This document shows, one piece after another, positions 1-47,007 of a stretch of 64,000 nt of DNA. Positions within the stretch are counted from its first letter, which is position 1, and the number at the start of each line of letters is the position of its first letter. This DNA is from Imbricaverruca yamaguchii. Taxonomy: Eukaryota > Arthropoda > Thecostraca > Neoverrucidae. Made by a program: the position numbers and the translations under genes. A model generated the notes under the pieces. That model did not search any database, had not been told where the DNA came from, and saw only the letters and a program-made list of their open reading frames with translations. The stretch is from positions 3,412,501 through 3,476,500 of the forward strand of contig JAOTOL010001656.1 in assembly GCA_034440575.1 (NCBI GenBank), in the 5' to 3' direction.

Positions 1-3000
1 TACCTGCTGGTTTTAGTGGATGGCATGGCTAGCATACCAGTTTCGTAGCCCAGTGCTATACATCTTTCAGAGACGTCTTAAATAGTTTATAAAATTATAA
101 ACGGTATCTGGGACGACACTTCCTGAAACAATCAATGAGCCTTCGGGACCCCTATCGGCTCCGTCGCCTGATGATATATTAAAAGAGAAGACAGTTAATA
201 AGGTTTCATAATTTTCAGACAAAACACACATGAACAATAAGGAAATCAGCATTTCAAAGCAGCAAAAATCGACAAAGAGGCTGCAAGGCATCGCAATTGA
301 AACCTCCACGCGGTAAAAAAGACTGCAAAAGCGGTTACGGGGGTATTTTGCAAACCCTCTCTAAGGTGTTCCGAAAAACGGCGTGCGACAGCGCTCCGAA
401 GTTTATAATACATTTTCACAAATCAATTTGGCATATTGTGTGACTATTTAGAGTTCAGGTCATCTACGGTCAAAAAAGTAGTCAAGGTCAGTTGAGGCTA
501 CCTCCAACCAATTTGAACCAGTCGTCACGCTTTCAACGGCTAAATACATTTGAATGTACAACATATGATTTCTCTGTTACAAAACGCACCAAAGAAATAT
601 TATAATTTTGGGTTTTTGATGACTCATTAGGTTTGCATATTTACCCATGGACCCAAATATGTAAACACGATATCAGGCAACTATTCAGAGCCAAAACATA
701 ATATCAGTCGTAATCCCATAGCCCTCCCCCTGCTGACGTCACGTTTTGCGGGAAATATTTGGGAGTGGTTTGGGATCCTACACTCGCAAGCATTTGATAA
801 CTACGGGCAGTCTCGAAGATCACTGGAAGGTGTGGTGGTGCACGCTGAGTCCTCACTGCCTGCTAGCGATACACTGATAGAGCACGGTCTCAATATATGC
901 ACTGTACACGGTCTGACTATGTACGCTGTTATCTCGGGCCTTGCCCTGTCGCGACTGGCCCAGTCAGGGCGAACAGTCGTGAGTGGGAGGCGCGTCCGTG
1001 GTGACATAACCATAAACCACTGCCCGCGCTCCGCACATGGGACACACGCACAACAGAAGGCTCCGTCCAAGCACCACAGGTTCTCAAATGAGAACCCAAT
1101 GTTCTGAAGATAGATGTTCTCGTCTGCAAATATTCGTCGGTTTCCGAGATTGATTTGTGGCTTCTCCAAGAACCTGGACTAACACCATTCAAGAATATCC
1201 GAGACCTATACTGAGGTTCGGACACAATTGTGAGCTCTCACAAGGTCACCACATATTTAGAATGGATTATTGCGTATGGTTTCTGATGCTATTGAAAGGT
1301 GGCATGAGAGCACCACACGCTTCAGACCTGGAAACCCCAGTGTATTATCACACAACGTTGCAGTGCACCACAAAAGCACCACTTAAAAATGATACTCATC
1401 TGGAATAATTATATATTCCATGCAACATACATTATACATATCTGCGATCACAAGGTCAGGGTACACCGACTCAGTCATCAAACTTTGTCAATGTTCCGAC
1501 CTTTTCCACTCGAACAACTCAGACTAAGCCATAATCAAAATGGACACACCCAAATAGTGAACCTGCGCTGCTCATGGTTGGTTTTTCACTTGCCGCAGTG
1601 ACACGATGGAGCAATTTCTGAAGAAGAACTAACTAAACTAATGAATGCATCAATTCAATGACATGTGATCACAAGTAACAGGCGACCTGAAAACTTCACT
1701 GCATCACACAAATCCATGTCGACAGAGAACTCAACAAAATCAAATAGATACAACCTTTTCAGATTCTTTCGAAAGCAAAATGTTGCTCGGACGACCATTT
1801 GGCATGCGACGTGTGCTGGCTACGACTATCTGTATTTTGGTACCGAAAAATAACGTTTAAAAATAGGCCTTCTTGTTCCCAACTGGTTAGACACAACGAC
1901 TACTGGCTACGCTTTGCTGTACGACTATCATACGGAGTGTTGATACATTTGTGAACTTCTAGTTCATCACATTTCACATCTGGAATAAATAGTTTTGTTC
2001 CACATGCGATGCATGCAACGATGCACAAAATGTTGTTGCTCCTTTGAAAACATTGTTGTTTTTGAACCCACTTCCCCGCGCATAAGGTGAAAGACTGCAC
2101 AGGTCAGGCGCGAGCAGAAGCCACCTCCCCGTCCCCACAGTGGACGACTGCGCACTCTGGTGGAGAGCGAGCATACAAAAACGAACCATAACCCGCCGGA
2201 ACGACTCAGAAGCAGGGCCTCCTCTAACGTGTTAACTAGGTAGGACGGATTCAACCTTTTGCCGCGAAATCCTACCTAGTGGGGTGAAAAGTTCCATCTA
2301 GTCAAAGGAACATTCGATGGAGAAAGCAGCAAAAAAAAACCTTCGTACAGTTCCGGCAGCGGTGTGCTCGAGGTGAGCAGGCTTCCGGTAGCGGTGTGCG
2401 GGAGCTGTACGACGGCACAGCCTGCTCCAGGTGAGCAGGCTGTGCCGCCGTACAGCACCGCATCCCGGTGTATTCTAACAGGCCACGCACCTGGTGCAAT
2501 CAAATTCATCTTCGATTTCGAATACAGCCAATACGGAACGGAACCCACAGAATTCGCAAAAGATAAGCGTGGCGGACCGGACCATTCTGTGGAGTAGCTG
2601 AAGACAAAGCTGCTGGGGAATGCTGGTGTCCTAGTGTTAAAAATATGCATATATGTTCAACGCAAGCAGTCCATGCACTGTCCCAGATTCCTGTCTCCTG
2701 GCCACAAGGCCAGATACACGGCGAAGATAATTAGGTCAAACTCTTATGTCTAGCAGCATACGAAGATGATCTAGATTACCGTGCGTTCATTTATTTCTCC
2801 ATCGACTTTATGGACGTGACTTCTTCAACTTTAGTATCCACTTAATAATTGAAACCAGGGGCTGCAGGGTGGGGATTCAGTGAAGCATTCTCCCAACGTC
2901 GCTAAACCAAGGAAGCGAAATCGTAGATTTTCACGACTTTGTTAATTTTAGACCCTTTTCATTGAATGCTTGAATTTAAATTGAAATTGAACATTGAGCT

Positions 3001-3536
3001 TTAGCTAACATTCTTGTTCGCATCGTGCAAAATTGATACTTTTTTAAGAATTCGGTGCAATTTTTGGATCGAACCGAACACTTCATCACTCCTAAAGATA
3101 GGTTCCCTTCCCCTCATCCATAGTTGTGGCTTTATGGGGACACTTGCACACATGTTAGCTTTTCCTTTCCAATAATTTCAGCTTTGAACATGAGACCCAA
3201 TGTGACATGCTGCCCATTGCCTTCATGTATTGTGCCTCCCCCAATGATTTTCAGAAACCTACGCCAATGCCCTCGTCCAAACGAGAGTCGGCTGTATCCA
3301 TCATGGGAAGTTCCACTGAAATGGCATTCATTTAACTCTTTATGTAACGATTTTAAGCGTATATTGCGACACAACAGGTGTCGTGTGTCGTGGTTTTATA
3401 TAATGACTGACTGAGAGCCTATTCGATATGTGTTGTGTCTAGTCTGTGTCGTTGGTCTTCCCTCATGCTCCTTTTCTTCTCACCCCTTGCTCCTGGCCCT
3501 TGCTGCGACTTGACTTCATGTTCATTTTTTTTGCAG
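1..3536. other. Gene-free stretch, upstream/intronic DNA of the Fox gene
   Basis: AT-rich DNA with no ORF that looks like protein. The only clear structure is a long hairpin at 2405-2455, listed separately. The right end must be intron, because the Fox exon opens with a splice acceptor at 3536. I searched for the missing N-terminal half of the forkhead domain and did not find it here, so that exon probably lies left of the window. Confidence 0.6.
2405..2455. repeat. 23-bp near-perfect inverted repeat (hairpin)
   Basis: The arms at 2405-2427 and 2433-2455 pair over 23 bp with a single mismatch around the 5-bp loop CAGGT. The flanks at 2350-2404 carry looser copies of the same words (GGTGAGCAGGCT, CGGTGTGC), so the hairpin probably grew out of local duplications. 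It is short for a pre-miRNA. Confidence 0.75.
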
Positions 3537-4427
3537 GGCTGGCAGAACTCCATCCGTCACAACCTCAGTCTCAACGACTGCTTCCGCAAGCTGCCACGAC
3601 AGAAGGGCAAGCCCGGCAAGGGCAGCTTCTGGACACTCGATCCCAAGTACGCCGACATGTTCGAGAACGGAAACTTCCGGCGACGGAAGAGGCGCATGCG
3701 TTGCACAGCCGGTCGGAAGCCGAAGGCGGAAGCGTTAGCTGAGCCGCTGTCCGCCGAGCCGACACCACCGCCAGCTGCCGAGCCGACACCACCACCAGCT
3801 GCCGAGCCGACACCACCGCCAGCTGCCGAGCCGACACCACCGCCAGCTGCCGAGCCGACACCACCGCCAGCTGCCGGGCCGACACCACCACCAGCTGCCG
3901 AGCCGACACCACCGCCAGCTGCCGAGCCGACACCACCGCCAGCTGCCGAGCCGACACCACCGCCAGCTGCCGAGCCGACACCACCGCCAGCTGCCGAGCC
4001 GACACCACCGCCAGCTGCCGAGCCGACACCACCGCCAGCTGCCGAGCCGACACCACCACCAGCTGCCGCGCCGACACCACCGCCAGCTGCCGAGTCCTAC
4101 GGAGCCGAGGCGGCAGCTTTGGCCGAGCCGGGCGACTGCCGGACAGGGATATCAGTGCCTGCTGCTGGCTCTGAGGTAGACGGTCAGCTGTCGTCAAACC
4201 CATCGGTCGGTACTCGAACAGCCGAGTGCGCCATGACCAGGACGTCCTCCCTCTTCACCATCGAGAACATCATCAAGCCGGAACCGATGGTGTACACGAC
4301 GGTAGCATTGGCACCTGAGCACGTGCTCAAGGAAGAGCTCAAGCAAGAGCGGCAGGCATACACGAATCCTACTATCGATGGTATGAAGCGCTTAGCAGAT
4401 GTGGAGGCACTGGCTCTCCACAATTGA
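3537..4427 (+). CDS. Forkhead (Fox) transcription factor, 3' terminal exon
   Basis: DNA-binding transcription factor of the forkhead/winged-helix class. The exon follows a textbook acceptor (T-rich tract, then GCAG at 3533-3536) and opens in phase 0 with [16 protein letters not shown]. This is the second half of the forkhead domain: recognition helix 3, then the wing region [12 protein letters not shown] and the basic tail FRRRKRRMR. About 55 residues are domain. A linker of 14 near-identical 8-residue units (AEPTPPPA, 24 bp each, 3753-4088) follows. Near the C terminus (about 4254-4277) FTIENIIK resembles the short motif after the domain in several Fox classes, possibly a co-repressor (EH1-like) motif. 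The tail ends at TGA 4425-4427. An intron splitting the domain just before GWQNSIRH also occurs in some Fox classes such as FoxI, but I cannot assign the class. The exon encodes 296 residues; the N-terminal half lies outside the window. Confidence 0.93.
   Translation, partial: GWQNSIRHNLSLNDCFRKLPRQKGKPGKGSFWTLDPKYADMFENGNFRRRKRRMRCTAGRKPKAEALAEPLSAEPTPPPAAEPTPPPAAEPTPPPAAEPTPPPAAEPTPPPAAGPTPPPAAEPTPPPAAEPTPPPAAEPTPPPAAEPTPPPAAEPTPPPAAEPTPPPAAEPTPPPAAAPTPPPAAESYGAEAAALAEPGDCRTGISVPAAGSEVDGQLSSNPSVGTRTAECAMTRTSSLFTIENIIKPEPMVYTTVALAPEHVLKEELKQERQAYTNPTIDGMKRLADVEALALHN
3753..4088 (+). repeat. In-frame 24-bp coding minisatellite, 14 copies
   Basis: Fourteen tandem 24-bp units encode AEPTPPPA with almost no variation (one AG and one AA variant, a few silent ccg/cca changes). 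The array is a proline-rich, acidic-spaced linker in the Fox protein. Because the unit is a multiple of 3 and lacks stops in other frames, an antisense frame also stays open across it. I regard that as a shadow. Confidence 0.95.
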
Positions 4428-6030
4428 GGTGAATGGTACTGCTTTTTCCAAATACATTCGAAAGCTAGCGTTTCACCGATAGGACTGCATTGGAAATTGG
4501 CACAAAGTGACAACTTCATACATATTGCCATGGCGGAATCCCTGTATGCATGGGTTTACTAACGGTTTTGAAATGGGGGGGGGGGGGGCAAACCAGAGGC
4601 CCAGTTTCAGCTGGATGGAGGTAAGCCCCCACATAATCGAATTTCATTCTCTTCATTTGCAAAGTCTTGTGTTCAGAATAAGCGTAAATCTAATATTTTA
4701 GGAACAAAAAGTTCCGCCTAAATTCATACGTTTCACTGTCTATGAATACTTAGCTTCACACCCACCGTCCAACAGATATGTAAGGAGGCGGTGGCGCGCC
4801 TGTCTCCGCCCGTGCCCGGCGGTACGCGGCGCTCACGCACGGGGTACCGGGCTCACGCACTGGGAGCGGCAGCGGCGTGAGCGGGGCCGGCGGTGCGGCA
4901 GGCGCCTCGTGTTGTGCGCGCGTGCTGCGGCTTTGCATGTTGTCGGCCATGCATGTTGTCCCTGCGGCTGCGCGCTCGCCCGGGGCCATCCGATGGTGAC
5001 CTCGGGTCGCCTTGGCGGAGGAGAGAAGGTCGGGCCCGGGACGCGATAGCGCGAGGTTGTGGGTGCGATGCGATTGTGACCAGGTCGCAGAGGCACACTC
5101 AGTGACCAGGCCGAATACCGGTGGAGATTGTGCCTCAAATACAGGAACTGAAGCCAGGGGACTTGGGTTCGCAGGCGAGCAGTAAAACCCAGCCTACATT
5201 TCGGAGCCTACACTACGGAGCCTACCCTCTAAGCCTACAGATATGCCAGCCAATGAAGTCCCTTCCAGGTGAAAGGGCTCACCTTGAAGACTAAAAGGCG
5301 GTCCTTCGTATGCTCGAGGGCATCCCACCCTTCTCTTCACGAATTTGTCCGCCGAAAGCAACCCTGAGAGGAATTGCGCCTACCCTCCCATGAGAATTCT
5401 TGGATCCGCCCCTGACATATATGTAAAGTTAATCGAAGCCAGGTAATTTCTTAGCTGGAATAACCCTTAGGTGTATACAGGACTTTGGCGTTATGCGTGC
5501 ATGCATGTATATGTTTGCAATTGTAACGACGGGATTTGTGTCGTGGTCCGAAATGCGTTGACTTGATGGCTCTCTGCTTCTCGCTTTGTGCGGGTTGAAA
5601 TATAGTGCGACGTGTTTGGTCGTGTTTGGTGGCGTATTTAACTAAGCGATCATCGACCAATATGGTAATGTCCACGCTGGCTGGATGCTGGCCCTTTGAT
5701 CAACTGCGGGGAGTGCAGCCATGCATGTTGTTTTATTTGACCCAAACAGTACCTCCTTTAGTATGCTCGTTGCGGGGACTGGGCACACACTGCTAAGGCT
5801 CCGCCCCTCCCTACAATCGAGAAAAGCTGAGCGAGCTGGGCGACATGATAATTTGGGCCAGTTTTTCTCCAGTGAGCGGTACTTCTTGGACATACTTTTT
5901 CGATTTCAGGAATAAAATTTCAAATGCGTGACAAATTCGAGTGCAAAGCCATGTCTTGCTCAACACCGGTGGCTTTACTCCTCACACACGCAGCCCATCA
6001 ATACACATCGCCTTACTTATAACGTATTTG
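4428..6030. other. Gene-free stretch with a CpG-rich island
   Basis: Directly downstream of the Fox stop there is a G homopolymer at about 4577-4588. At about 4770-5100 lies a GC- and CpG-rich block with no convincing protein. It could be a promoter-type CpG island or a GC-rich repeat. The rest to 6030 shows nothing I can name. Confidence 0.4.
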
Positions 6031-6033
6031 GGG

Positions 6034-6195
6034 GTTCTTTTAGGACGCATTCAACCGCTGGGCTATATAGCGTCACCAAACTCACGCCGATTGATAGCGG
6101 GTGGACTCGGTAAATTCCGTCGGTTGAGATTCGAACCCACAATCTTGCGATCAAGAATCCGACGCCATCCCATCCGACCTACCGCGCCCACTTTT
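6034..6195 (-). mobile_element. tRNA-derived SINE (family D), reverse orientation
   Basis: Read on the minus strand, a tRNA-like head with B-box GGTTCGAATC is followed by a core (…ATCGGCGTGAG…TTGGTGACGCTA…) and an AGCGGTTGAATGCGTCCTAA tail. The copy at 16493-16628 has the same order. The core is also shared with the family A SINEs at 28044, 36598 and 60585, which carry a different tRNA head. Confidence 0.75.
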
Positions 6196-6284
6196 TATAA
6201 CGCGTTTAGTTAAGCGACATAAAAAATGAGTGCACCATGTGCAGATTGAAAAGCTGGAGCTTCTTGGCCGTCTGGTCGGTTGGT

Positions 6285-6345
6285 TGGTTATTAGGGCTTT
6301 AGGGCGCATCGACTACATTGGCCATGTAGCGCCCATTGGCTGTCT
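6285..6345 (-). mobile_element. SINE 3' tail fragment (family B)
   Basis: The minus strand reads GGGCGCTACATGGCCAATGT and then GTCGATGCGCCC…AGCCCTAATAACCAACC. The same tail occurs at 9113-9165, and more diverged forms occur near 26720, 51650 and 56060. Confidence 0.65.
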
Positions 6346-7014
6346 TGTGATCTCCCCTCAACCCAATTATAGAAGTGGGATTGCAAGTCCACACAGTTAA
6401 TTCAGAATAGATCAGATGATAAGCATGAAGTGCTTTATATCCGCTGTTTATCATGAACCGACCTGGGGACGGGTGTTGATTTCTGAAAAGTATTGGGGCG
6501 GTGATAGATGAAGGCAATGGGTGGCCCGAATGTATTTGTGGCGCACTCCATACGATCTCAGATCAAAAGCTGAACTTATTTGGGAGGGGGAGCCAGCATT
6601 GAGGGGGAATGGACCCTAAGGCCCCTAAGACGTTCATAACCCCCTCAAAATTATATCAGACAACGCTCACGGGACACGGGATAGCATGGCGCCCAGCCTC
6701 TTTGGCACCAGGAAAAAGTAATATAGTCCAAGCTTGCACTCTGAGGAAGTCGCATACTCACGTGCTCACATTACCTGTCCATGATAGTTTCTGGTATCTC
6801 TGAAAGGAGGATCGAGACACTCGCTCCAGACTATTCAATTTGATTCCTGGTTGGAGGCTCACTTCTGGGTGTGCGAAGACATCTGAAGGGGGAAAAGGAA
6901 TGCGTAGTGATGTTCCGACTCTCCTATGTGCGAGTTCCATGTGTAAATATAAGGCGCCATGCGGTGGCTTACCGAAGGGGAAGGCATTGTGGGAATTCCC
7001 CGCCTGACAGGTCG

Positions 7015-8160
7015 TGGGGCGCACAGGAATCGCGCCGGAGTTCTGAAAAATCACGCCAGACTTCATAAAAATCCTCCTGGAACTTCAACAAATCATACCG
7101 GCCTCTATACATCACATTAGGTTGGGAAAGTCCAACAGGAACGCCTGAAAATGACGCTGGAGGCACCAGAATCGCACAAAGGGCCACTGAAAATCAAATT
7201 GATGGCCAAAAAAATAATTCCGAGCACATACAATAGCACATGGGACAAAGAAGTGAGATCGGGCTCACTGAAAAATCCACTGGGCCTCAAAAAGTCGGGC
7301 CAAGTTTCCCGAAAACTCGCTTGGGCACCCCGAAAGTCGCGCTGGGTCTCCGAAGGTCGGGGCGGAGCAGGGTTAAAATAATGGTTTTTCGTTAGGTGTG
7401 AGATGTCGAAACGAGCACGGTAGGGTATCGAAATTTGTCATGGAATTGCTGTCATTTAAAATGCTTTTAATGTCTCAGACTCAAATTTAGGATAATGGTG
7501 TAGGTATTGATGGCTGTACATTTATCATTTGTTTTGAGATGCATAAGTTAAGAAAAACTATATAAGGGAAAGAGAGAATAATAACCATGATAAACACTGG
7601 TATTGCATGCCAAATCACAATATAGGTAATCCCTTAAACTAAAATTGCATTACGCAATATTCGTGTATCACCATTCCTAATCGAGAGCATGCACATGCTA
7701 CTTATAAACGAGATACTGTAAGAAAGGAGACACGAAGACTTCATAAGCATGCATCAAAGAGCGGGATGCCGATACTTCTTGGAGAAGGATGTCGATTGAT
7801 GGCCAACAAAATAATTCCGAGCACATACAATAGCACATGGGTCAATGTCAATACAATATATATTCAGAAAGCGGTATATTCCGCCATATTTCACGAATAT
7901 TCCATCACTGGGGTAGGGCCACTGGAAATCCCGCTGGGGACCCAAGAAGTATCGTTGCGGCCCCTAAATATAACGCTGTGGACTTGAAAACGTCCAGCTG
8001 AGGCCCCCGAAAATCACGGTGGGGCCCAGAAAGACGGCTGGACCCTGAAAATTAGGCTGAGGGCGGGTTATTTGGGCTTAAGGGCGCGCCCACTACAAGG
8101 TCATTTAGCTGAGGGCCGAAAATATCGGGCTGGGTCCCTGAAAATCACCCTAGAGGCCAT
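7015..8160. repeat. Degenerate minisatellite (~28 bp), split by a MITE
   Basis: Between about 7015-7367 and 7911-8160 the sequence is built of diverged repeats of the form CTGAAAATCACGCTGGGGCC. The hAT-like MITE at 7368-7910 interrupts the array and bears flanking copies of the repeat on both sides. Confidence 0.6.
7368..7910 (+). mobile_element. hAT-like MITE, copy 1
   Basis: The copy begins CAGGGTTAAAATAATGG and ends …TCACGAATATTCCATCACTG, so both termini start with CAG(G/T)G when read inward. Flanking octamers are GGGCGGAG (7360-7367) and GGGTAGGG (7911-7918), differing only by transitions, as expected for an aged 8-bp target duplication. There is no coding capacity. A 45-bp segment near 7798-7842 duplicates 7200-7246 of the flanking array, so an internal insertion or conversion occurred. 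Confidence 0.7.
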
Positions 8161-8508
8161 TTCCGCTTCGTATACTATTTTGTACATCAGTTTCACAAAA
8201 TGAAACTCCAACAGATTGGAAAAGGGCAATTGTAGTTCTTGTTTTCAAGAAAGGAGAGGGAAAGTTGAAAATTATAGGCGGGTAAGCCTAACATCCCTAG
8301 TCTGCAAGGTGCTCGAATCAATTATCAAGGATAGAATAGCGATTTTTTTTTGGAAGGGAATATATTGATTCAAGATACTCAACATGGGTTTAGAAAAGGG
8401 CGATTGTACCTTACAAATCTCTTGGACCTTTGAATTCCGTTACAGAACAATTTGATCAGGGAAATCAGGTTGTTATAGCATATCTTGACTTTAGTAATGC
8501 CTTTGACA

Positions 8509-8564
8509 AGGTACCCCATAATTTGTTTATTGGTTGGTTCACGACACACTTAGGTACCCCATAA
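8509..8564 (-). mobile_element. 5'-truncated SINE tail with 13-bp TSD inside the LINE
   Basis: The 30 bp at 8522-8551 are the reverse complement of the 3' end of the SINE at 60207-60388 (GTGTCGTGAACCAACCAATA). They are flanked by the perfect 13-bp direct repeat AGGTACCCCATAA at 8509-8521 and 8552-8564. Removing one repeat and the insert restores a continuous LINE reading (…FDKVPHK…). Confidence 0.9.
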
Positions 8565-9098
8565 ACGGTTAATGATGCAGCTTCAGGTCCTTGGTAGTGC
8601 AGGCAACTTCTTAAAATGGATAGAGTTGTGGCGTTCCGATAGACAGCAGAGTGGTGCCAAATGGTACAAAGTCATCATGACAAAATGTTCTTGGTGGAGC
8701 CCCCTAGGGTCAGTACTGGGGCCACTATTGTTCATTATATTTGTAAATAACATTGAAAGGGGCTGCAGGACTTAGACGAACCTGTGAAGTGGTCCGAAAA
8801 AAATGGCAAATTAAATATATTTTTGATAAGTGAAAAATCATGCATGTAGGTAGGCAGCATATGAAGGCTTCATACTTGATGGATGGCGAAGTACTATCTG
8901 TGACTCAGCAGCAGGACTTAGATATTATTTTTAACACAGAATTGGGGGCATCAGAACAAACGAAAGAAGCCAGGAAGAGGGCGCCGAGAATGCTTGGGGA
9001 AATAAATAAGGATGTATCATACAGAAGTGAGGAAGTCGTCAGGAAGCCATATTGTGCATACGTCAGGCCACATTTGGAATGCTGTCCCAAGCTTGGTC

Positions 9099-9179
9099 CC
9101 CTAGTTCTGAAATTGGGCGCTACATGACCAATGTAGTCGATGCGCCCGAAAGCCCTAATAACTAACCCTAGTTCTGAAA
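9099..9179 (+). mobile_element. 5'-truncated family B SINE tail with 14-bp TSD inside the LINE
   Basis: A 53-bp insert at 9113-9165 matches the family B tail. Perfect copies of CCCTAGTTCTGAAA at 9099-9112 and 9166-9179 flank it. The LINE sequence continues on either side. Confidence 0.9.
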
Positions 9180-9559
9180 AAGATTGTTGGCTTTTAGAAA
9201 GAGTACAAAGGAGGGCAACAAAAATGGTGAATGGTATTGGCAACCTGGCATATGAGGAATACTATTGAAGAAATTGAATATGCTTCACTTAGATATAGAA
9301 GACTGAGGAGAGATCCTATCGAGGTCCTTACATTTGTTCATGGTCAGGAACAGGGATGGCTCAGGAACATGTTTGCATTTAACATAAATGATGCAATTAG
9401 AGGTCATCAGTTCAAAAGCAAAGTTAACCACAGAAGGACAAGGTTAAGACAGTCATTCTTCACTAACAGGGTAGTAGAACACTGGAACCAACTGACAAGA
9501 ACCATTGCCAGTACCAGCACACTGAACATCTTTTAAAACAGCATAGACATTCATTATAA

Positions 9560-10975
9560 GAATAGAGGGCTTGCTTTTCGTTACTCCAGGGAGGGATGAT
9601 CGACGGATTTGGTGGGCAACTGGTTCAGTGTGGTTGTGATGAATTGGTGTTTAGGGGCGCGTCGACACTGGTTCAGTGTCCAAGAGTGCAACCAAGAAGG
9701 GCTCTTGTAGCTCACAGTTGCACCGATCTTTAATGTCTTAACTGGAACAGCAAATCCTCCAAACCTGCATTCAGCCCCAAATACGCACCGGGAGCTCTAA
9801 AAAAACGCAGTGGGCACACTCAAAGCATATGGTGGCCAGGATACCGCACGGAGGCCTCAGCAGGTTATGGCCCTCTAAAAGCAGCACGATCCTGAACAAG
9901 GAACAGAGGCCGGGTGTAGTGGAGCGCATCAGCGTGCTCGCGCACCAGACTGCTGTGTGCAAGTGCCGCCGTCCAGTGGACTATGGTCATGCATGTACCG
10001 AAAGTTCACCATTAGCCAGCATGTGTCAGCCGAATCTGCAACCCATGGGCTGGGATACGATGATGGGCTGGACGTCTTGCAGTTCACTGATCTCAAGATT
10101 CGTCTGCCCCCTAATAAAATCGCACGCAACCACTTGGTTAGTTATTTGAGCTCTGGGGCAAGTCAACACCTATGGTCATATTGCGCCCATAACTCAGATA
10201 GGCATCGCACTGAGGTTAGAGGAAGCATCATCCCTCTCATGGTCGGCACCGCCTACGTGGTGCTATTGTGCTGTAAATTTTGTATGTAATGCATGTCAGC
10301 GAGGAGCGTATATCGCCGAGAGCGACTCGTCAGCAAGCAAGTTCATCAGCGGTCTCTGTTGGACAATGCTATAAGTGTCGAACAGAACATCACTAAGTGA
10401 AAATACATACGCAAATGCAAAGTCTGCGCTCGTCAGCACCAAGCGGACACGTCAAAAGAAGGCGAACTGTCAGTGGTGTACGATATCTTGAGCACCGACG
10501 TGTGTCGCAGGCAGCAACTTGTGGGTTCGAGGACCGCACATTATTCCCCGCAAAAAAAGTACACAGTGGACATGCCACAGACAAAAAGGGATAAAGGGAT
10601 GGGACAAATTATTAAGGCATGTACACATACCGTTTGGTGTATTTATTTCGTAATCATGTTGAAATTGAAAAGCTGCAGGTTCGCAGTTCAGCGAGCCATA
10701 CAGAACAAAGAGACAGACAAACATACAGGTATGATTATATTCGACAATGGCATGTAACGACAATGTGTATGACGCTTATCCAGGAGATTCGCAGATCAGC
10801 AATGGACATAGACCAATGTGTTGACGAGCGATGCATTCATTGAGCAATACAATAGTCAACATCCCGGTGGGCATTTTCCGCTGAATGCCATCAGGATTAT
10901 GCTAAACTCCAACACGATTGTGGGTGGACGTTTCCTGCGACACCCACTGCCGTGAATCCGCTAGTGGTCCGCGTC
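9560..10975. other. Gene-free stretch downstream of POP1
   Basis: This is the intergenic DNA between the LINE remnant and the 3' end of POP1. A fragment at about 9640-9672 (GGTGTTTAGGGGCGCGTCGA) recurs at 60812-60831 and is probably a SINE tail variant. Nothing else is recognisable. Confidence 0.4.
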
Positions 10976-11436
10976 ACTAAGGCGGTGACGTCTGTGTTAC
11001 TGTCGACACGTGGACACAGTCAGCCCGGCTCGGTGAGCAGCGTGACCTGGTACCAGAGGTAGGCGGTGACGTCCGTGGTACTGCCGACACGTGGACACAG
11101 TCAGCACGGCTCGGTGAGCAGCGTGACCTGGTACCAGAGGTAGGCGGTGACGTCCGTGGTACTGCCGACACGTGGACACAGTCAGCACGGCTCGGTGAGT
11201 AGTGTGACCTGGTACCAGCACGGCTCGGTGAGCAGCGTGACTTGGTACCAGCGGTGGCGTCCGTGTTACTGCCGACACGTGGACACAGTCAGCACGGCTC
11301 CGTGAGCAGCGTGACCTGGTACCAGAGGTAGGCGGTGACGACTGTGTGGACACAGTCAGCCCGGCTCGGTGAGCAGCGTGACCTGGTACCAGAGGTAGGC
11401 GGTGACGTCCGTGTTACTGCCGACACGTGGACACAG

Positions 11437-47007
<35,571 letters not shown>

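Larger units (their letters stand above)
8195..9536 (+). pseudogene. CR1-like non-LTR retrotransposon (LINE), reverse transcriptase remnant
   Basis: Broken ORF fragments on the plus strand keep the order of a CR1/L2-type reverse transcriptase. First come the fingers (TDWKRAIVVLVFKK, then a segment like VSLTSLVCKVLESIIKDRI). Next are QHGFRKG and the palm (VVIAYLDFSNAFDKVPH), then SPLGSVLGPLLFIIFVNNI. The C terminus has RYRRLRRDPIEVL … FFTNRVVEHWNQL. The catalytic FADD box and the segment after FVNNI are missing (a deletion near 8770), and there are many frameshifts and stops. It is 5'-truncated and dead. Two SINE tails inserted into it later, at 8522-8551 and 9113-9165. Confidence 0.85.

Noticed and set aside
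3571..4203. 210-codon antisense ORF across the Fox exon
   Set aside because: It exists only because the 24-bp repeat is stop-free in that frame. The sense strand has the domain and splice site.
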